Origin: Cichorium intybus
Lineage: Eukaryota; Streptophyta; Magnoliopsida; Asterales; Asteraceae
Assembly (NCBI GenBank): GCA_023525715.1
Contig: JAKNSD010000059.1
Span: 698,380-762,379 of the forward strand
Reading direction: 5' to 3'
Length of the DNA: 64,000 nucleotides
Both the position numbers and the translations under genes were made by a program. Under the pieces are notes generated by a model that saw only the letters and a list, made by a program, of their open reading frames with translations, did not search any database and was not told the origin of the DNA. Within the stretch, counting starts at the first letter, position 1. Every line of letters begins with the position of its first letter. Positions 14,860 through 28,964 of this stretch are shown here, one piece after another.

Positions 14860-15452
14860 TTTTCTCAAAATCACAAATATCATTAATCACCGATATATAC
14901 ATAGTACAAAGCGATAAGGCCTAATATTGGGCTAAATACGCATACATGATTGGACTAATGAGTAATGAACTAATACACATACAACTACCTACACTCGTAC
15001 CTCCTACAGTTTGAGCGAAAAGTCGAGACCGAACACTCAAATTGGATCGGAAATATGTGCCAAGATGTAGCAAGGCCTTTGGTAATGATGTTGGCATAGG
15101 CATATTGATGACTCGAAGGCACATGAAGAACACGGATTTGTCTGGTTACAACCTTACCGCGGACAAAGTGTATGTCTATTTCAATGTGTCTGGTCACTTG
15201 ATGTTGAACCACGTTGTTGGCTAAATATATGAAACTTACATTATTGTAGTAAACTATGGTGGCTTCCTCGAGGGGAGAATGGAGCTCGCAGAGAAGATCC
15301 CAAAGACAATAAGCTTTGTACACGACGTTTGGAAAATCTTTATACTCGACTTCGATGCTAGATCGGGATACTGCAGGTTGTCCTTTAGAGGACCAACATA
15401 AGAGTTTGTCACCAAGTAATACACAATAATAACTCGTGGAGCTACGTAATGA
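14860..15452 (-). mobile_element. Ty1/Copia remnant: RNase H end of pol plus start of 3' LTR
   Basis: The minus-strand frame from about 15,452 to 14,985 gives the C-terminal RNase H region of a Copia polyprotein: STSYYCVLLGDKLLCWSSK, SRSSIEVEYK, VQHQVTRHIEIDIHFVRGKV and VLHVPSSHQYAYANIITKGL. These correspond to the Copia blocks SxxEAEYR, KHIExDxHFVRE and DIFTKGLP, here decayed. Beyond the stop a purine-rich run leads into an LTR-like sequence (to about 14,860). Everything upstream of the RNase H start, where RT and integrase should be, is replaced by the LTR-like segment starting at 15,454. Confidence 0.85.
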
Positions 15453-15453
15453 G

Positions 15454-16800
15454 TGTAACATTCGTATTTTGGAGCCATTTTTAAAATTTTTTAAATAAAT
15501 AATAAATAAATAATAAAATCTTTTAATTAATCATATATGAAATAAGTGTAATGATTTAAATAGAATAATTATCTATTTTAGTTAAATGTGAGAAACTAAG
15601 GTTTATTTGGTAATTTAAGAGAAACCTTATAATTGACCACCACATGAGGTAGACGAAATTTTATGGACTATGTTGGTTAAAATGTTTGTTATTTAGGGCT
15701 AAGTTAGCAAATTGAAACCTTGACTAGCTATTAGAGATAAGTGGTGTTCAACTTATATTAATTGGAAGTTGAGGGGTTCAAGTTGACAATAATGTGTTGA
15801 AGTTGATTTGGAAGTTACAATACATTTTGAAGTTCAATTGAGTCATGTTTATCATAAGCATGGTTTTTATGTTAAAAAATCATTTGATCACCGCATTTGC
15901 ATCCTATATTTTTGTGTAATGATGTTTTTAAAAGGTTAAATACATGTAATAAGATGTTAATACACATTTAGGAGAACTGGAAGTTGTTTGGAAGTGATTG
16001 GAAGGGGTTGGGATGAGTTGAGACAACATTATTGCAAATTTTACTTGGCTTGTGTAAACTTGTAGCTCGACTCGGTCAAGTGGAGGAAAAGACATCGCTC
16101 CACTTTGTCGTGTACTTTAGTACTCATGGCCAAAAAAATTTATTCGTCCAATAAACTCCAATTTCTTCCAAAACTTCCTTATAACTTCTTATATGATAGA
16201 TAATGCTTGATATACGTTAAGCAGAATTAAAAGTCATGTTTAAGATTGATTTGAGTTTTTAGTCATTGATAAATGTTATAATTGTTAACCATAGGTGACT
16301 ACTAAGTGCTTGTACAATCTTAGAAGCAAAGTAAAGTACTTATTTCCCCCAATTGAACTCCCAATTCGATATTATAACTTTTAGGTCGGTCCACGGATAG
16401 TAACGTTGTCTCATATAAATAGCGTCACTATCTACTTAGCTTGAAAACTCTTCCACTCAGTTTGACATTGTCAACTCAGCTCAATAATAGTCTGAGTTCC
16501 ACAAAATAGCAACCTACTTCCAGATAGTGTAGCTATCTCCTAAAGATAGCATAGCTATCTATGCTAAGGCTGACTCTCAGCTCTCAGCTCAGTTTTTCCT
16601 GTTAAACACTCCCAAAAGTATTTCCAACCACACTTCAACTCAGTTTTCAAAATTCACTTCTATCTAACTAAATTCTCAACTAACTTACACATTTAACAAA
16701 TGACCAAAATACCCTTTTAAGTCATTTAATCACACAAACAAATTTCAATCATACAAAGATTAAAATTTAAACACTTACCAAAAAGAACACGGTGTTACAA
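15454..16800 (+). mobile_element. Gypsy-type LTR, no matching target-site duplication
   Basis: On the plus strand this 1,347-bp segment starts TGTAACATTCGTATTTTGG and ends ACACGGTGTTACA, so it has TGTAACA...TGTTACA LTR ends. The flanks (ATGAG left, AAACC right) do not match. It sits exactly where a Copia coding sequence breaks off, with different Copia domains on the two sides. A simple reading is a solo LTR formed by recombination between two elements at different sites, deleting what lay between; truncation is the alternative. Confidence 0.55.
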
Positions 16801-16828
16801 AACCGCACGTGCTTGCCGTTTTAACATG

Positions 16829-18482
16829 TCATGCAAAGGGTGTGATGCTTTTGTTTATTACAAAAAATAAAAGAACCAAAAAGTGACTATTGAAATACGC
16901 GATCATTGGGATGACCGGGATGATGATGCCAAATGGTAGGACTGATGGTGACAAATGCTTGAGGTGATGGGGATGTGATTCGGTAGAGATCCCCGAGTTG
17001 TCACATCGAATGAGGATTTGATGCGTCCGATAGTCCTTTAAAGAAAACCCAAAAGCATCAAAATTTATAGTAGATTTGTTATCCCTGGTAAATTTACGAA
17101 CATATACAAGACTTTTAATAATATTAGTAGGAATGAGAATATGATGAAAATGTAAGGGACAATATGGGTTCAAAGTAGGAATAAATGAACGATCGGTTTC
17201 GGTTGCTGCAAGCATGCAATTTTAGATCCATTCTTGACTAGAATCGAAGGAATAGTGCACTGTTTATTGCAAATAGTACGAAGAAAACCTACATTGTTGT
17301 GAAGGTGGGTTGTCGCTCCCAATTCCATGTATCATCCAGCATTTTCAGGGTCACGAAGCCTCGTAGTGCTAAACATATCCTAGAGCCAACACTGTTGTTG
17401 GGCTGAATCGGATGCTTAATTGACCAATTCCAATATTGACCGACATTGCTAGCAGTGGTGCAATTGGCCTGTAGCCTGCTTCCTTGGTCTGTCTATGTAG
17501 CAGTGGGCTGAGGCCCATGTTGATTTGGTTGTGGATCGGGCAGCAACTCACATTGAGTCTGATGTAGCACAGACCATCCGTATGGACTAGGCCAGCCGAA
17601 GCCTCACGGGGGAGGAAAGTACACTAGTGGCTGTTGTTGTTCGGAGAAAGGTTGTCGGCGGCTGTTGGTTGCCTGAGCCTGTCGGGTTTCTGGAGACGAC
17701 GACAAACCCTATTGCCCTGGAAATTCCGACTATTATACTGGTCGGGGTAGTGTCTAATATTTTCAGCAACAAGAATTGTAGGTGAAGACGAGTGGTCTAA
17801 GTGTGTCAGAGAGTGATCTGTCGGGTTCGATTCATATGATGTTCTTCAAGAAACAACATAGCTCGAGCTTCGTGAAACGTCGGGAGCGGGGATTTGTGTC
17901 GGATAAGAGTTTTAACATAATCAAAACGAGAGTTCAGCCCATTGATCATAGACAACGAGATTTTTTTCGGGGACTAGAGCCTCGATATTCTCCAAAAGAT
18001 CAGCAATGGTTTTAATTCTCGTGGTATACTCGGTGACTGTGGAGTCTCGCTGTCCACCTGGATGGCCTTAGATTCTTTGTTCACACAAAAGAGTTCTTCG
18101 AGTCTCGACCAGATGTGAAAGGCGGTGGAGTTTGCTTTCAAAATCGTTTGAAGCAAGGGTCACCAGGGAGTCGATGGGCTCCCATTCTTGCTTGTCGACA
18201 ACGGGTGACTTGTCACTGGGGCTGAAGGTGGTCGGCTACACCATAGCCAACGCAGTGAGTGTGGAAAAGTTCACACCAAGGCTCGTAATTGAGACGTTCC
18301 AGATCAAGTATCAAGGGAACAGCGGAACAATATTAGTGATCCCGTACGGTTTTTCAGACGAGGGGGAAGGTGTGGTCGTTCCCGTCATGGTAGCGGAAAG
18401 GAGGAGGAAGATGACAACCGTGTTATGGTTACAGTCGGATACGAGAAAAGATGGGAGGGAGAAGAGAGAAACTAGAAAAGTA
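16829..18482 (-). mobile_element. Ty1/Copia remnant: gag and protease region
   Basis: The minus strand, read through several frameshifts and stops, gives Copia gag and protease. Gag starts near 18,360 (YGITNIVPL, LILDLERLNYEPW, HCVGYGVADHL) and continues as LQTILKANSTAFHIWSRLEE near 18,150-18,090, a UBN2-type gag block. A low-complexity gag tail lies near 17,600-17,750. The stretch around 17,215-16,970 (HFHHILIPTNIIKSLVYVRK, INFDAFGFSLKDYRT) is the segment between protease and integrase. Integrase, RT and RNase H are missing here. The RNase H piece at 14,985-15,452 may or may not be from the same copy, since its LTR looks different. Confidence 0.8.
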
Positions 18483-18496
18483 CACTCTGATACCAA
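18483..18496 (-). other. Copia primer-binding site (initiator Met tRNA)
   Basis: Minus-strand TTGGTATCAGAGTG is the classical plant Copia primer-binding site, complementary to the 3' end of initiator methionine tRNA. It stands two bases inside the predicted 5' LTR. Confidence 0.85.
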
Positions 18497-18498
18497 CT

Positions 18499-18680
18499 TG
18501 AGGATTGATTTCCATAAACCGAGATATGCATTATCACAAACATATATACGCGAATTACATGCTTTTCAAAAAAAAAAAAATATACGCGAATTACATATAA
18601 CAATTGGGCTTTCAAGCCATAGGGGCCGAATACAAGGGCCTTAAACTACAAACCTACAATACAACATATATACGCTAACA
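18499..18680 (-). mobile_element. 5' LTR of the Copia remnant, about 182 bp
   Basis: Read on the minus strand it begins TGTTAGCGTATATATG and ends CCTCA immediately before the primer-binding site. A 5' TGTTAG start, small size and TATA-rich body are typical of Copia LTRs. It contains a poly-A/T run near 18,571. Confidence 0.7.
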
Positions 18681-18971
18681 GGTGTTGTTTATCAAATTGG
18701 AGGTGAAGTTGGTGAGGCTTTATTTATGGCTTATATGTTATGGACATTTTGGTCATAAGGAACGGTGTCGAATTGAACCCCACATGGCATCTTACGTAAC
18801 CAAACCCATAGACACACTTTCCAACAACCAAGCATAGCAAATCTGAAAATACAACTGTATTTATTTATTTATTTATTTATATATAAAAGGCAAATACATC
18901 CAAGTATTTCCTTTCTAGAAAGCAATATTACTTCAACAACATATTGGGTTTGAATTTGATTGCTCAAAGTC
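18681..18971. other. 3' region of the first GST gene
   Basis: Non-coding; includes a (TTTA)n run near 18,858-18,880. Probably holds the 3' untranslated region of the adjacent minus-strand GST gene. Confidence 0.5.
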
Positions 18972-20063
18972 CTATTCGTCAAGTCCAATCCGCTTCCTCA
19001 CCTCTTGAACAAAGCCAAGGACCTTTACCGACTCAGGAAGAGTGCTAGACACGCTCTCCTTGTTCTGAATGCATCTTTTAGCCCAAGCCGTCAATTTTGG
19101 GCAATCTTGTTCTATGTCAAATTTCCCATAGATTTCATAGGAATGAAACCATGGATAAAATGTGATGAAAGACACATCAACGTAGCCGAATTGGTCACCT
19201 CCGAAGTAAGGTTTGTCTCCAAGCTCTCCTTCAATCAGCTTAAGAGAATCTTTGAACTCTTTCATGGCTGCCTCATGTTCTTCCCCTTCCGATGTGAACA
19301 GCAAGTTCCTCCCGTTTTGGTATACCTGCATTTCCATACACAAAGTCAGACAAAAGATTCAATAATCGAAGACCATTTTCGTAATACGATGGAGGGACTT
19401 CAAATCGGTCATATTTTGATTAATTTCCCCTTGCGTTTTCTAAAGAGCCCTCACGTGTGTGACCTCCGGAAGCAATGAATAAAATATTATAAGAATCGGT
19501 ACAAATCGAAACAGGTTCATAAAAGTTTTGTGCAATATGAGGAATAGTTTACGATGAAATATGTAGATGTAGATCTGGCTTGAAATGAGTCAAAACACAC
19601 TTTTAAGTTTCAACAACCAAAATCACAATATTTGAAATTATTTGGAGGGTGAATCAACAAGAATCCAAACCTGGACCATAGACCCCGGTAAATAGAATAG
19701 GAATGATAAATCAGAAGGAAATTAAGAAAAGTCGAGAGTTACCTTTTTGTCGATAAAGTCGGCCCAAAACCTGGCTTGAGCTTTGCCGTAACTATCAGAG
19801 GGAAGCAATGGAGCTTTATCTTTCCAGACTTCATCGATATATTGAACAATGATGTTAGACTCGCAAACCGGTTTCCCGTTGTGGATGAGAACCGGAATTT
19901 TTTTGTGAATCGGGTTCATCTCCAAGAGAAGCTGGCTCTTGTTCCTCAAATTCTCTTCTCTGTACTCGTATGAAACACCCTTCTCAGCAAGTGCGATCCT
20001 GACCCTCATCCCAAACATACTAGCCCAGAAATCCAGTAGAATCACCTCTTCTTCTTTCGCCAT
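18972..20063 (-). CDS. Tau-class glutathione S-transferase, copy 1 of 3
   Basis: Two exons on the minus strand, 20063-19743 and 19325-18972, GT-AG intron in phase 0, 224 residues: the standard tau GST size and its single intron. The enzyme conjugates glutathione to electrophiles (xenobiotics, oxidised lipids) in the cytosol as a dimer. The N-terminal thioredoxin-like domain has the catalytic Ser15 in DFWASMFG, and the glutathione-site residues KKIPV (54-58) and ES (68-69). The C-terminal all-alpha domain contains YFGGDQFGYVDV. I chose the ATG before AKEEEV; an in-frame ATG nine codons earlier (20087) is less like the family. A TATA-rich stretch lies about 70 bases upstream. It resembles the Arabidopsis GSTU19/25 group. 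Head-to-tail with the copies at 27.9 and 34.8 kb. Confidence 0.95.
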
Positions 20064-20429
20064 CGTTGGGTTCTTGGTGATGTGCACAAATTACTGTGTT
20101 TTGTGTGGGTGGAAGTGTGGAAGTGTGTATATATATATAATGGAGGCCAGTACTTTCTAGATTTATTTAGATTTGTTTCGATTGTATTATGATTTTATAT
20201 TTTGTTTGCTTTGGTTAGGCTATACCTTTTTCGCGACCAAAAATATGTTTTTGGTCGTCCAAATATATTATAAAAAGACAAGATGTAATTAAATCCAAAA
20301 CTGAAATAGTAGACTGATTTATTTATTTTATTTTTAATAAAAAATTATACATATATTGATTGTAAATAATTTTATAATTTTAAATGGATAAATGTACTAT
20401 AAAATCATCAACGACTAAAAATTAGATTG
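20064..20429. other. Upstream region of GST copy 1, with a small perfect hairpin
   Basis: Promoter of the GST gene nearest its start codon, then AT-rich DNA. CGACCAAAAA and TTTTTGGTCG at 20234-20257 form a perfect 10-bp inverted repeat around a 4-base loop. Confidence 0.5.
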
Positions 20430-21880
20430 TAAATTTTTCATATCGACGCACATGTAGAAGATTATAACAAAAAAAACTTACTTCATTTTTTTAGTTTTTT
20501 TAAATTTTCGACAATATTCTTTTTATAAAATAAAAACCGAATATACCAAAATTCATAATTTTTTGTCCTCTACAAATAGACATCCATATTGATATATAAA
20601 AAATATTTTTTTTCATAAGTACAACTCGTCTGGATTCATAATGTGAATCTGAACTGTAAAAATTTGAATATGAATAATTATTTTACTTTTAAAACTTTTA
20701 CTACTTTAATATTATAACTGTTTATAAGTAATTTACTTGATTTACAAGTGGATTTACTCATATTTACACGAAAATTTACTCATATTCACATATCAATATC
20801 ATATAGTATTGAGAATTTACTTAAAAGTTTTTTACTACTTCAACATTTTAACAATTTATAATGATTTTACGCTGACTCACAATTGAATTTACTTACATTC
20901 ACACAAACATTTACTCAGATTCACATATGAATATCATATGGTATTTTAAATATACTCTGAAATATGAATTTGATTAATTTACTTAGAAAATTTTTAACAC
21001 TACAACATTTTAATCATTTATAATGAATTTACTATGATTCATAAGGTAATTTCATTCACATTCACATAAAAAACTATTCATATTCACATGACAATATTAT
21101 ATGTCATTGTGAATGTCAACAATGAATAACATAATAACAGTTCAGATTCACATGTGAATCTCAACTAACGGAAAATTTGAATCTGAACTATAAAAATTTG
21201 AATATGAGTAATTATTTTACTTTTAAAACTTTTACTACTTCAATATTATAACCATTTATAAGTAATATACTTTATTCACAACTAGATTGACTCATATTTA
21301 CACGAAAACTTATTCATATTCACATATCAAAATCATATAATATTGATAATTTACTTAGAAGTTTTTTACTACTTTAACATTTTAACCATTTATAATGATT
21401 TTACTATGATTCACAATATAAATTATTTACATTCACACAACAATTTATTCAGATTCACATATCAATAACATATGGTATTTTAAATATACTCTGAAATATG
21501 AATATGATTAATTTAGTTAGAAATTTTTTTACAATTCAATATTTTAATCATTTATAATAAATATACTATGATTCATATTTCATTAACATCCACATAAAAA
21601 TTTATTCAGATTCATGACAATATCATATGTCATTGTGAATGTTAACAGTGAACAGAATAACAGTTCAGATTCACATTTAAATCTCAACTAGCGGAAATTT
21701 CGAAAAAAAAAATCACTTTTTGTATATCAATATCGATCTCTATTTGCAGAGGATAAAAAGTTACAAATTTCTATATATTCATATTTTTTTCGATAAAAAA
21801 TAACCCCTAAAAAATAAAAAAAAACGAAGTAGGTTTTTTTATAATCCGGTAGATGCACGCTCACCGTAAAGTGTATAATC
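20430..21880. mobile_element. Foldback-like element: long inverted ends around a tandem duplication
   Basis: The left flank (about 20,430-20,620) and the right flank (about 21,715-21,880) are imperfect inverted copies: GATTATAACAAAAAAAAC, CCTCTACAAATAGA and ATTGATATA blocks recur on opposite strands in mirrored order. Between them a unit of about 530 bp occurs twice (about 20,641-21,170 and 21,171-21,700). Each unit is itself built from three subunits of roughly 170 bp sharing TTCACAT and CATTTATAATGA motifs. There is no coding sequence. Long inverted ends suggest a foldback or Mutator-type non-autonomous element; exact ends and duplication are unresolved. Confidence 0.5.
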
Positions 21881-21937
21881 GTGTGGATGAGATTAGTCTC
21901 TTGGTACCATGGTTTATATTAGTCCCTTGTTGAACTT

Positions 21938-21942
<5 letters not shown>

Positions 21943-22009
<67 letters not shown>

Positions 22010-22036
22010 TCACACAATATTTAAAGATTGTATTTT

Positions 22037-22106
<70 letters not shown>

Positions 22107-22109
22107 AAA

Positions 22110-22166
<57 letters not shown>

Positions 22167-22196
22167 AAAATACAATCTTTAAATATTGTGTGAATG
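21943..22196. repeat. (TA)n tract with a perfect 34-bp palindrome
   Basis: TA repeats at about 21,943-22,006 are followed by a 34-base arm at 22,007-22,040 (starting CATTCACACAATATTTAAAG), then about 120 bases of mostly TA repeat, then its exact reverse complement at 22,163-22,196. The interior holds a further TGTTAAAATA-like copy near 22,103. The whole could fold into one long cruciform or hairpin. No coding. Confidence 0.95.
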
Positions 22197-22619
22197 TAAG
22201 ACTAATTGTGGATCAATCGTTTGATAAAGGTAATATTGACATTTTGTTAATTAAATTAATTATTATATAACAATAAATCCCTAAAATTAAGGTATCAAAT
22301 TGACGATTATGCCTATAATTTCTCTAACCCTACGTTGGCCGTCATCACCATCATCCTACGCTAAAACAATCGTGAACGACGAGGATACGGTGGGTGATGG
22401 CGTCGTCGCCCTCAGCCGTCGTCATCGCCACTGCCGCCGTCGGCACCGTAGATGAAGAGTAATTGTCGGTTTGATTTTGACAGCTTAGTGAGCTACCTTC
22501 GTATCCTCTGGTATTGAAATCGTTGACTTTGCCGGTAGAAAAAGAAGAAGGTTGATTAAGAAGTAGATGTGTTGAATCAATTTACAGAAGGTCGGGCAAA
22601 ATATGATTCCTTTGGAAGA
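22197..22619. other. Intergenic, GC-richer patch
   Basis: At about 22,375-22,460 a short stretch rich in CGTCGTC/GCCGCCGTCG codon-like repeats stands out from the AT-rich surroundings, but no frame of useful length supports a gene. Confidence 0.4.
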
Positions 22620-22900
22620 ATCGTATTCTCATTCTGCAACATTCTCATTCTCAGAGAATGAATGGGTTCTTTATTCTTCAAGAATGGCTATTTATTCTGC
22701 AACATTCTTATTCTCAGAGAATGAGTTATTTATTTTGCAACATTCTCATTATCATAGAATGAGTTATTTATTCTGCAACATTCTCATTCTCAGAGAATGA
22801 GTTATTTATTATGCAAGATTCTTATTCTCAGAGAATGTCGTTAAGTTCTCAAGAACGGGTTCTTTATTCTCCAACAATCTCATTCTCAAAGAATGTCGTT
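22620..22900. repeat. 38-bp minisatellite with internal hairpin
   Basis: About six imperfect copies of a 38-base unit, each with TTCTGCAACATTCTCATT followed by CTCAGAGAATGA and GTTATTTA. Every unit carries an inverted repeat (CATTCT...AGAATG), so each copy can fold separately. A 65-codon frame over it is not a gene. Confidence 0.85.
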
Positions 22901-23187
22901 AACTACTTGTTCTTTGTGTCATCGTTATGTCTCGAAAAATGCATGGATTCGTCGTAAAATCGGAGGTTCAATATCTGTAATTTGGTGTAATGATAAATCA
23001 TTCCTTAGTTAAAGGTGTTACGATTTACTGTTATACCATTTTTCGGTATTTTATTAATAAAATAAATAAATTCTTTGTATTTATTTACAAGAATGTCATT
23101 TTGATCACAAACACTGATAGTTTCAATCTAACGGTCCAAACAGAGTCTTATAATCACACAATAACTAACATTTTTATTTAATACTAA

Positions 23188-25226
<2,039 letters not shown>

Positions 25227-25230
25227 ACCA

Positions 25231-25296
<66 letters not shown>
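25227..25296. repeat. (TA)n microsatellite, left of foldback MITE
   Basis: About 70 bases of TA dinucleotide ending at the left arm of the foldback element. Confidence 0.95.
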
Positions 25297-26736
<1,440 letters not shown>

Positions 26737-26744
26737 GGTACAAT

Positions 26745-27449
26745 TAGAGGTGGCAAAACCTGACACGACACGACAACCCGACACGAAATAAACGGGTTTG
26801 GGTAAGAGATTTCAACCCGTTCAATTAAACGGGTTGACACGACACGACACGATAATTAAACGGGTAAGGTCAGGGTTGAAGCTTTCAACTCGAAAATGAC
26901 TCGAAGATGACCCGTTTATTTATATTCAAGATTTTCTAATTCTTATATAAATTGGACAAGTCAAAAACCAATACCATATTTAAAAGAAAAACTTCTGATT
27001 GATGTGTTTTATAACATGGAAGTCACTTAGCCACCTAGGTCATGAATTTATTTTCACTTATCTACTTTCTCACTCATACTTCACAGTTTCACTCGACATT
27101 TCTCTCCTCCTTGCAATCTCGTCATTCATATCCTCGACTCCTAATCTTTTAACATTGTTATGTAAACTTAGTGTGAATGCTTCTACTACTAGTTTTTCAT
27201 ATTTTCCTTTTCGCCTAAAACTTCTATTCTTTCAACATACTTAGTGTTTTAACTCGAAAAGTGACATGATTATTTACAAGGTCTAAACCCCAAACCCGAA
27301 ACTCGACACGAACTCGACACGAAAATAAACGGGTTGACACGACACGACACGATTATTAAACGGGTTGGGTTAGGGTCGAGCACTTTCAACCCGTTTAATA
27401 TTTTGACACGACACGAAATCGACACGACACGACACGTTTGCCAGGTCTA
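26745..27449. mobile_element. hAT MITE, family A copy 1 (705 bp)
   Basis: Exact 8-bp duplication GGTACAAT at 26737-26744 and 27450-27457. Ends are inverted: TAGAGGTGGCAAAACC at the left and TAGACCTGGCAAACGTG read inward from the right. Subterminal DNA is packed with GACACGACACGACACG and AACGGGTTGACACG repeats in both orientations, typical of transposase-binding arrays in hAT MITEs. No transposase. A second copy of the same family is at 32,616. Confidence 0.95.
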
Positions 27450-27457
27450 GGTACAAT

Positions 27458-27900
27458 AGGAAAAGGCATGGTTTTTTTTATTCAGATATGGTTTTATGTC
27501 TTAACTTTTAAGAGGTTATTTTCAAATTAAGTGCTACAAAATAAGACACTATCAGACACACTTAAACTTAAAAATTAAGACTTGCCTCTTACTTTTTCAA
27601 TTAAGTAGCTAACAAATAGGCTATTTAGTTTTTCTTTTTTTTGCATAATAGAAACACGTGAAAGCATATTCTATCGTAAAACCATACAAATACAAAATTA
27701 ATTAAGAAAGTTAATAATTTATTTAAGATTTATATAAATACAAAAAGTTTATTCAAATGTGATATCAAGTCGTAACAAAATGGTTTAATAGGAGTAGAGG
27801 GGCGAATTTTGACTCACCCTATTCAAAATTAAACTTTCTTTATTTATAAACAAACAGATCGAAAGTTCTAACAACGTATTGGCTTTGATTCCTCAAAGTT
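27458..27900. other. 3' region of the second GST gene
   Basis: Non-coding AT-rich DNA between a MITE and the GST stop codon; nothing else recognised. Confidence 0.5.
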
Positions 27901-28785
27901 CTACTCATCGAATCCAAGCCTCTTCCTCTTCTGTTGAACTAAGCCAAGGACCTTTAGCTGGTCAGGAAGAACATTAGACACGCTCTCCTTATTCTGAATG
28001 CACCTTTTACCCCACACAATCAATTTTGGGCACTCTTGTTCTATGTTCAATCCCGCATACGTTTTGTAGGCATGAAACCGTGAATAAATTGGGATTAATG
28101 ACAAATCAAGGTACCCGAAACTGACACCTCCCAAGTAAGGCTTGTCTTCAAGCTCTCCTTCAATCAGTTTAAGGGAATCCATGAACTCTTTCATGGCTGC
28201 CTCATGTTCTTCCCCTTTTGCCGTGTACAACAAAATCCTTCCAGATTGGAATACCTGCATTTCCAATTTTTCATACTCAAAGTTCGAAAAAAGATTTGAT
28301 AATCTAAGACCATTTTCATCGTAGGTGGAGGGATCAACCAAAATGAAAATATTTGCAATTTTCATCGACGATGACTCAAGAAGAGTCCAAACTTCGACGA
28401 AGATTGCCGGTAACTAGAATGGTATTCGTAAATCAAAAGAAAATCAAGAAAAGTCAAGAGTTACCTTCTTGTCAATAAAGTCGGCCCAAAACCTCGCGCG
28501 AGATTTGTCGTAAGGATGAGAAGGAAACAGGGGATCGTTATCTTTCCAGACTTCATCAATATATTGAACAATGATGTTAGACTCGCAAATCGGTTTGCCG
28601 TTGTGGATGAGGACCGGGATTTTTTTGTGAATCGGGTTCATCTCCAAGAGAAGCTGGCTTTTGTTTGTCAAATCCTCTTCTCTGCACTCGTATGAAACGC
28701 CCTTTTCAGCGAGTGCTATTCTGGCCCTCATTCCATACATGCTAGCCCAGAAATCCAGTAGAATCACCTCTTCTTTTTTTGCCAT
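27901..28785 (-). CDS. Tau-class glutathione S-transferase, copy 2 of 3
   Basis: Minus strand, exons 28785-28465 and 28254-27901, one phase-0 GT-AG intron of 210 bp, 224 residues. Ser15 (DFWASMYG), KKIPV and ES glutathione-site residues are conserved with copy 1, so catalysis should be intact. Differences from copy 1 concentrate in the C-terminal half that shapes the electrophile pocket: YLGGVSFGYLDLS, IPIYSRFHAYKTYAG. Position and phase of the intron are identical in all three copies. A TATA-like TTATAAAT lies about 65 bases upstream of the ATG in a segment similar to the copy 1 promoter. This copy has the most private changes (for example DNDPLFPSHPYDKSRARF), suggesting divergence or relaxed constraint, though the frame is clean. 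Confidence 0.93.
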
Positions 28786-28961
28786 TGCTGGGTTGTTGGT
28801 GATGTTCGCAAATTACCATGTGTTTCTGTGGGTGGAAGCGTTGGATTTATAATGGAGGACACTAATTTTTAGATTTCTTTTTAGAGTAAATTACGAGTTT
28901 GGTACACCTTAATCCTATTTCTCTAGATGTGTTTGAAGTTGGATTTTTTCTCAAAAGTATA
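28786..28961. promoter_or_regulatory. Promoter region of GST copy 2
   Basis: Short upstream interval between the GST start codon and a Harbinger-like element whose left end is only 179 bases away. The leader-proximal part (GTGGAAGCGTTGGA...TATAATGGAGG on the plus strand) resembles that of copy 1 and so predates the duplication. Confidence 0.5.
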
Positions 28962-28964
28962 TTA

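Noticed and set aside
14985..18680. Treating the Copia RNase H, protease and gag pieces as one element with a simple nested insertion
   Set aside because: RT and integrase are missing, flanks of the LTR between them do not match, and the LTR at the RNase H end looks unlike the one at the gag end.
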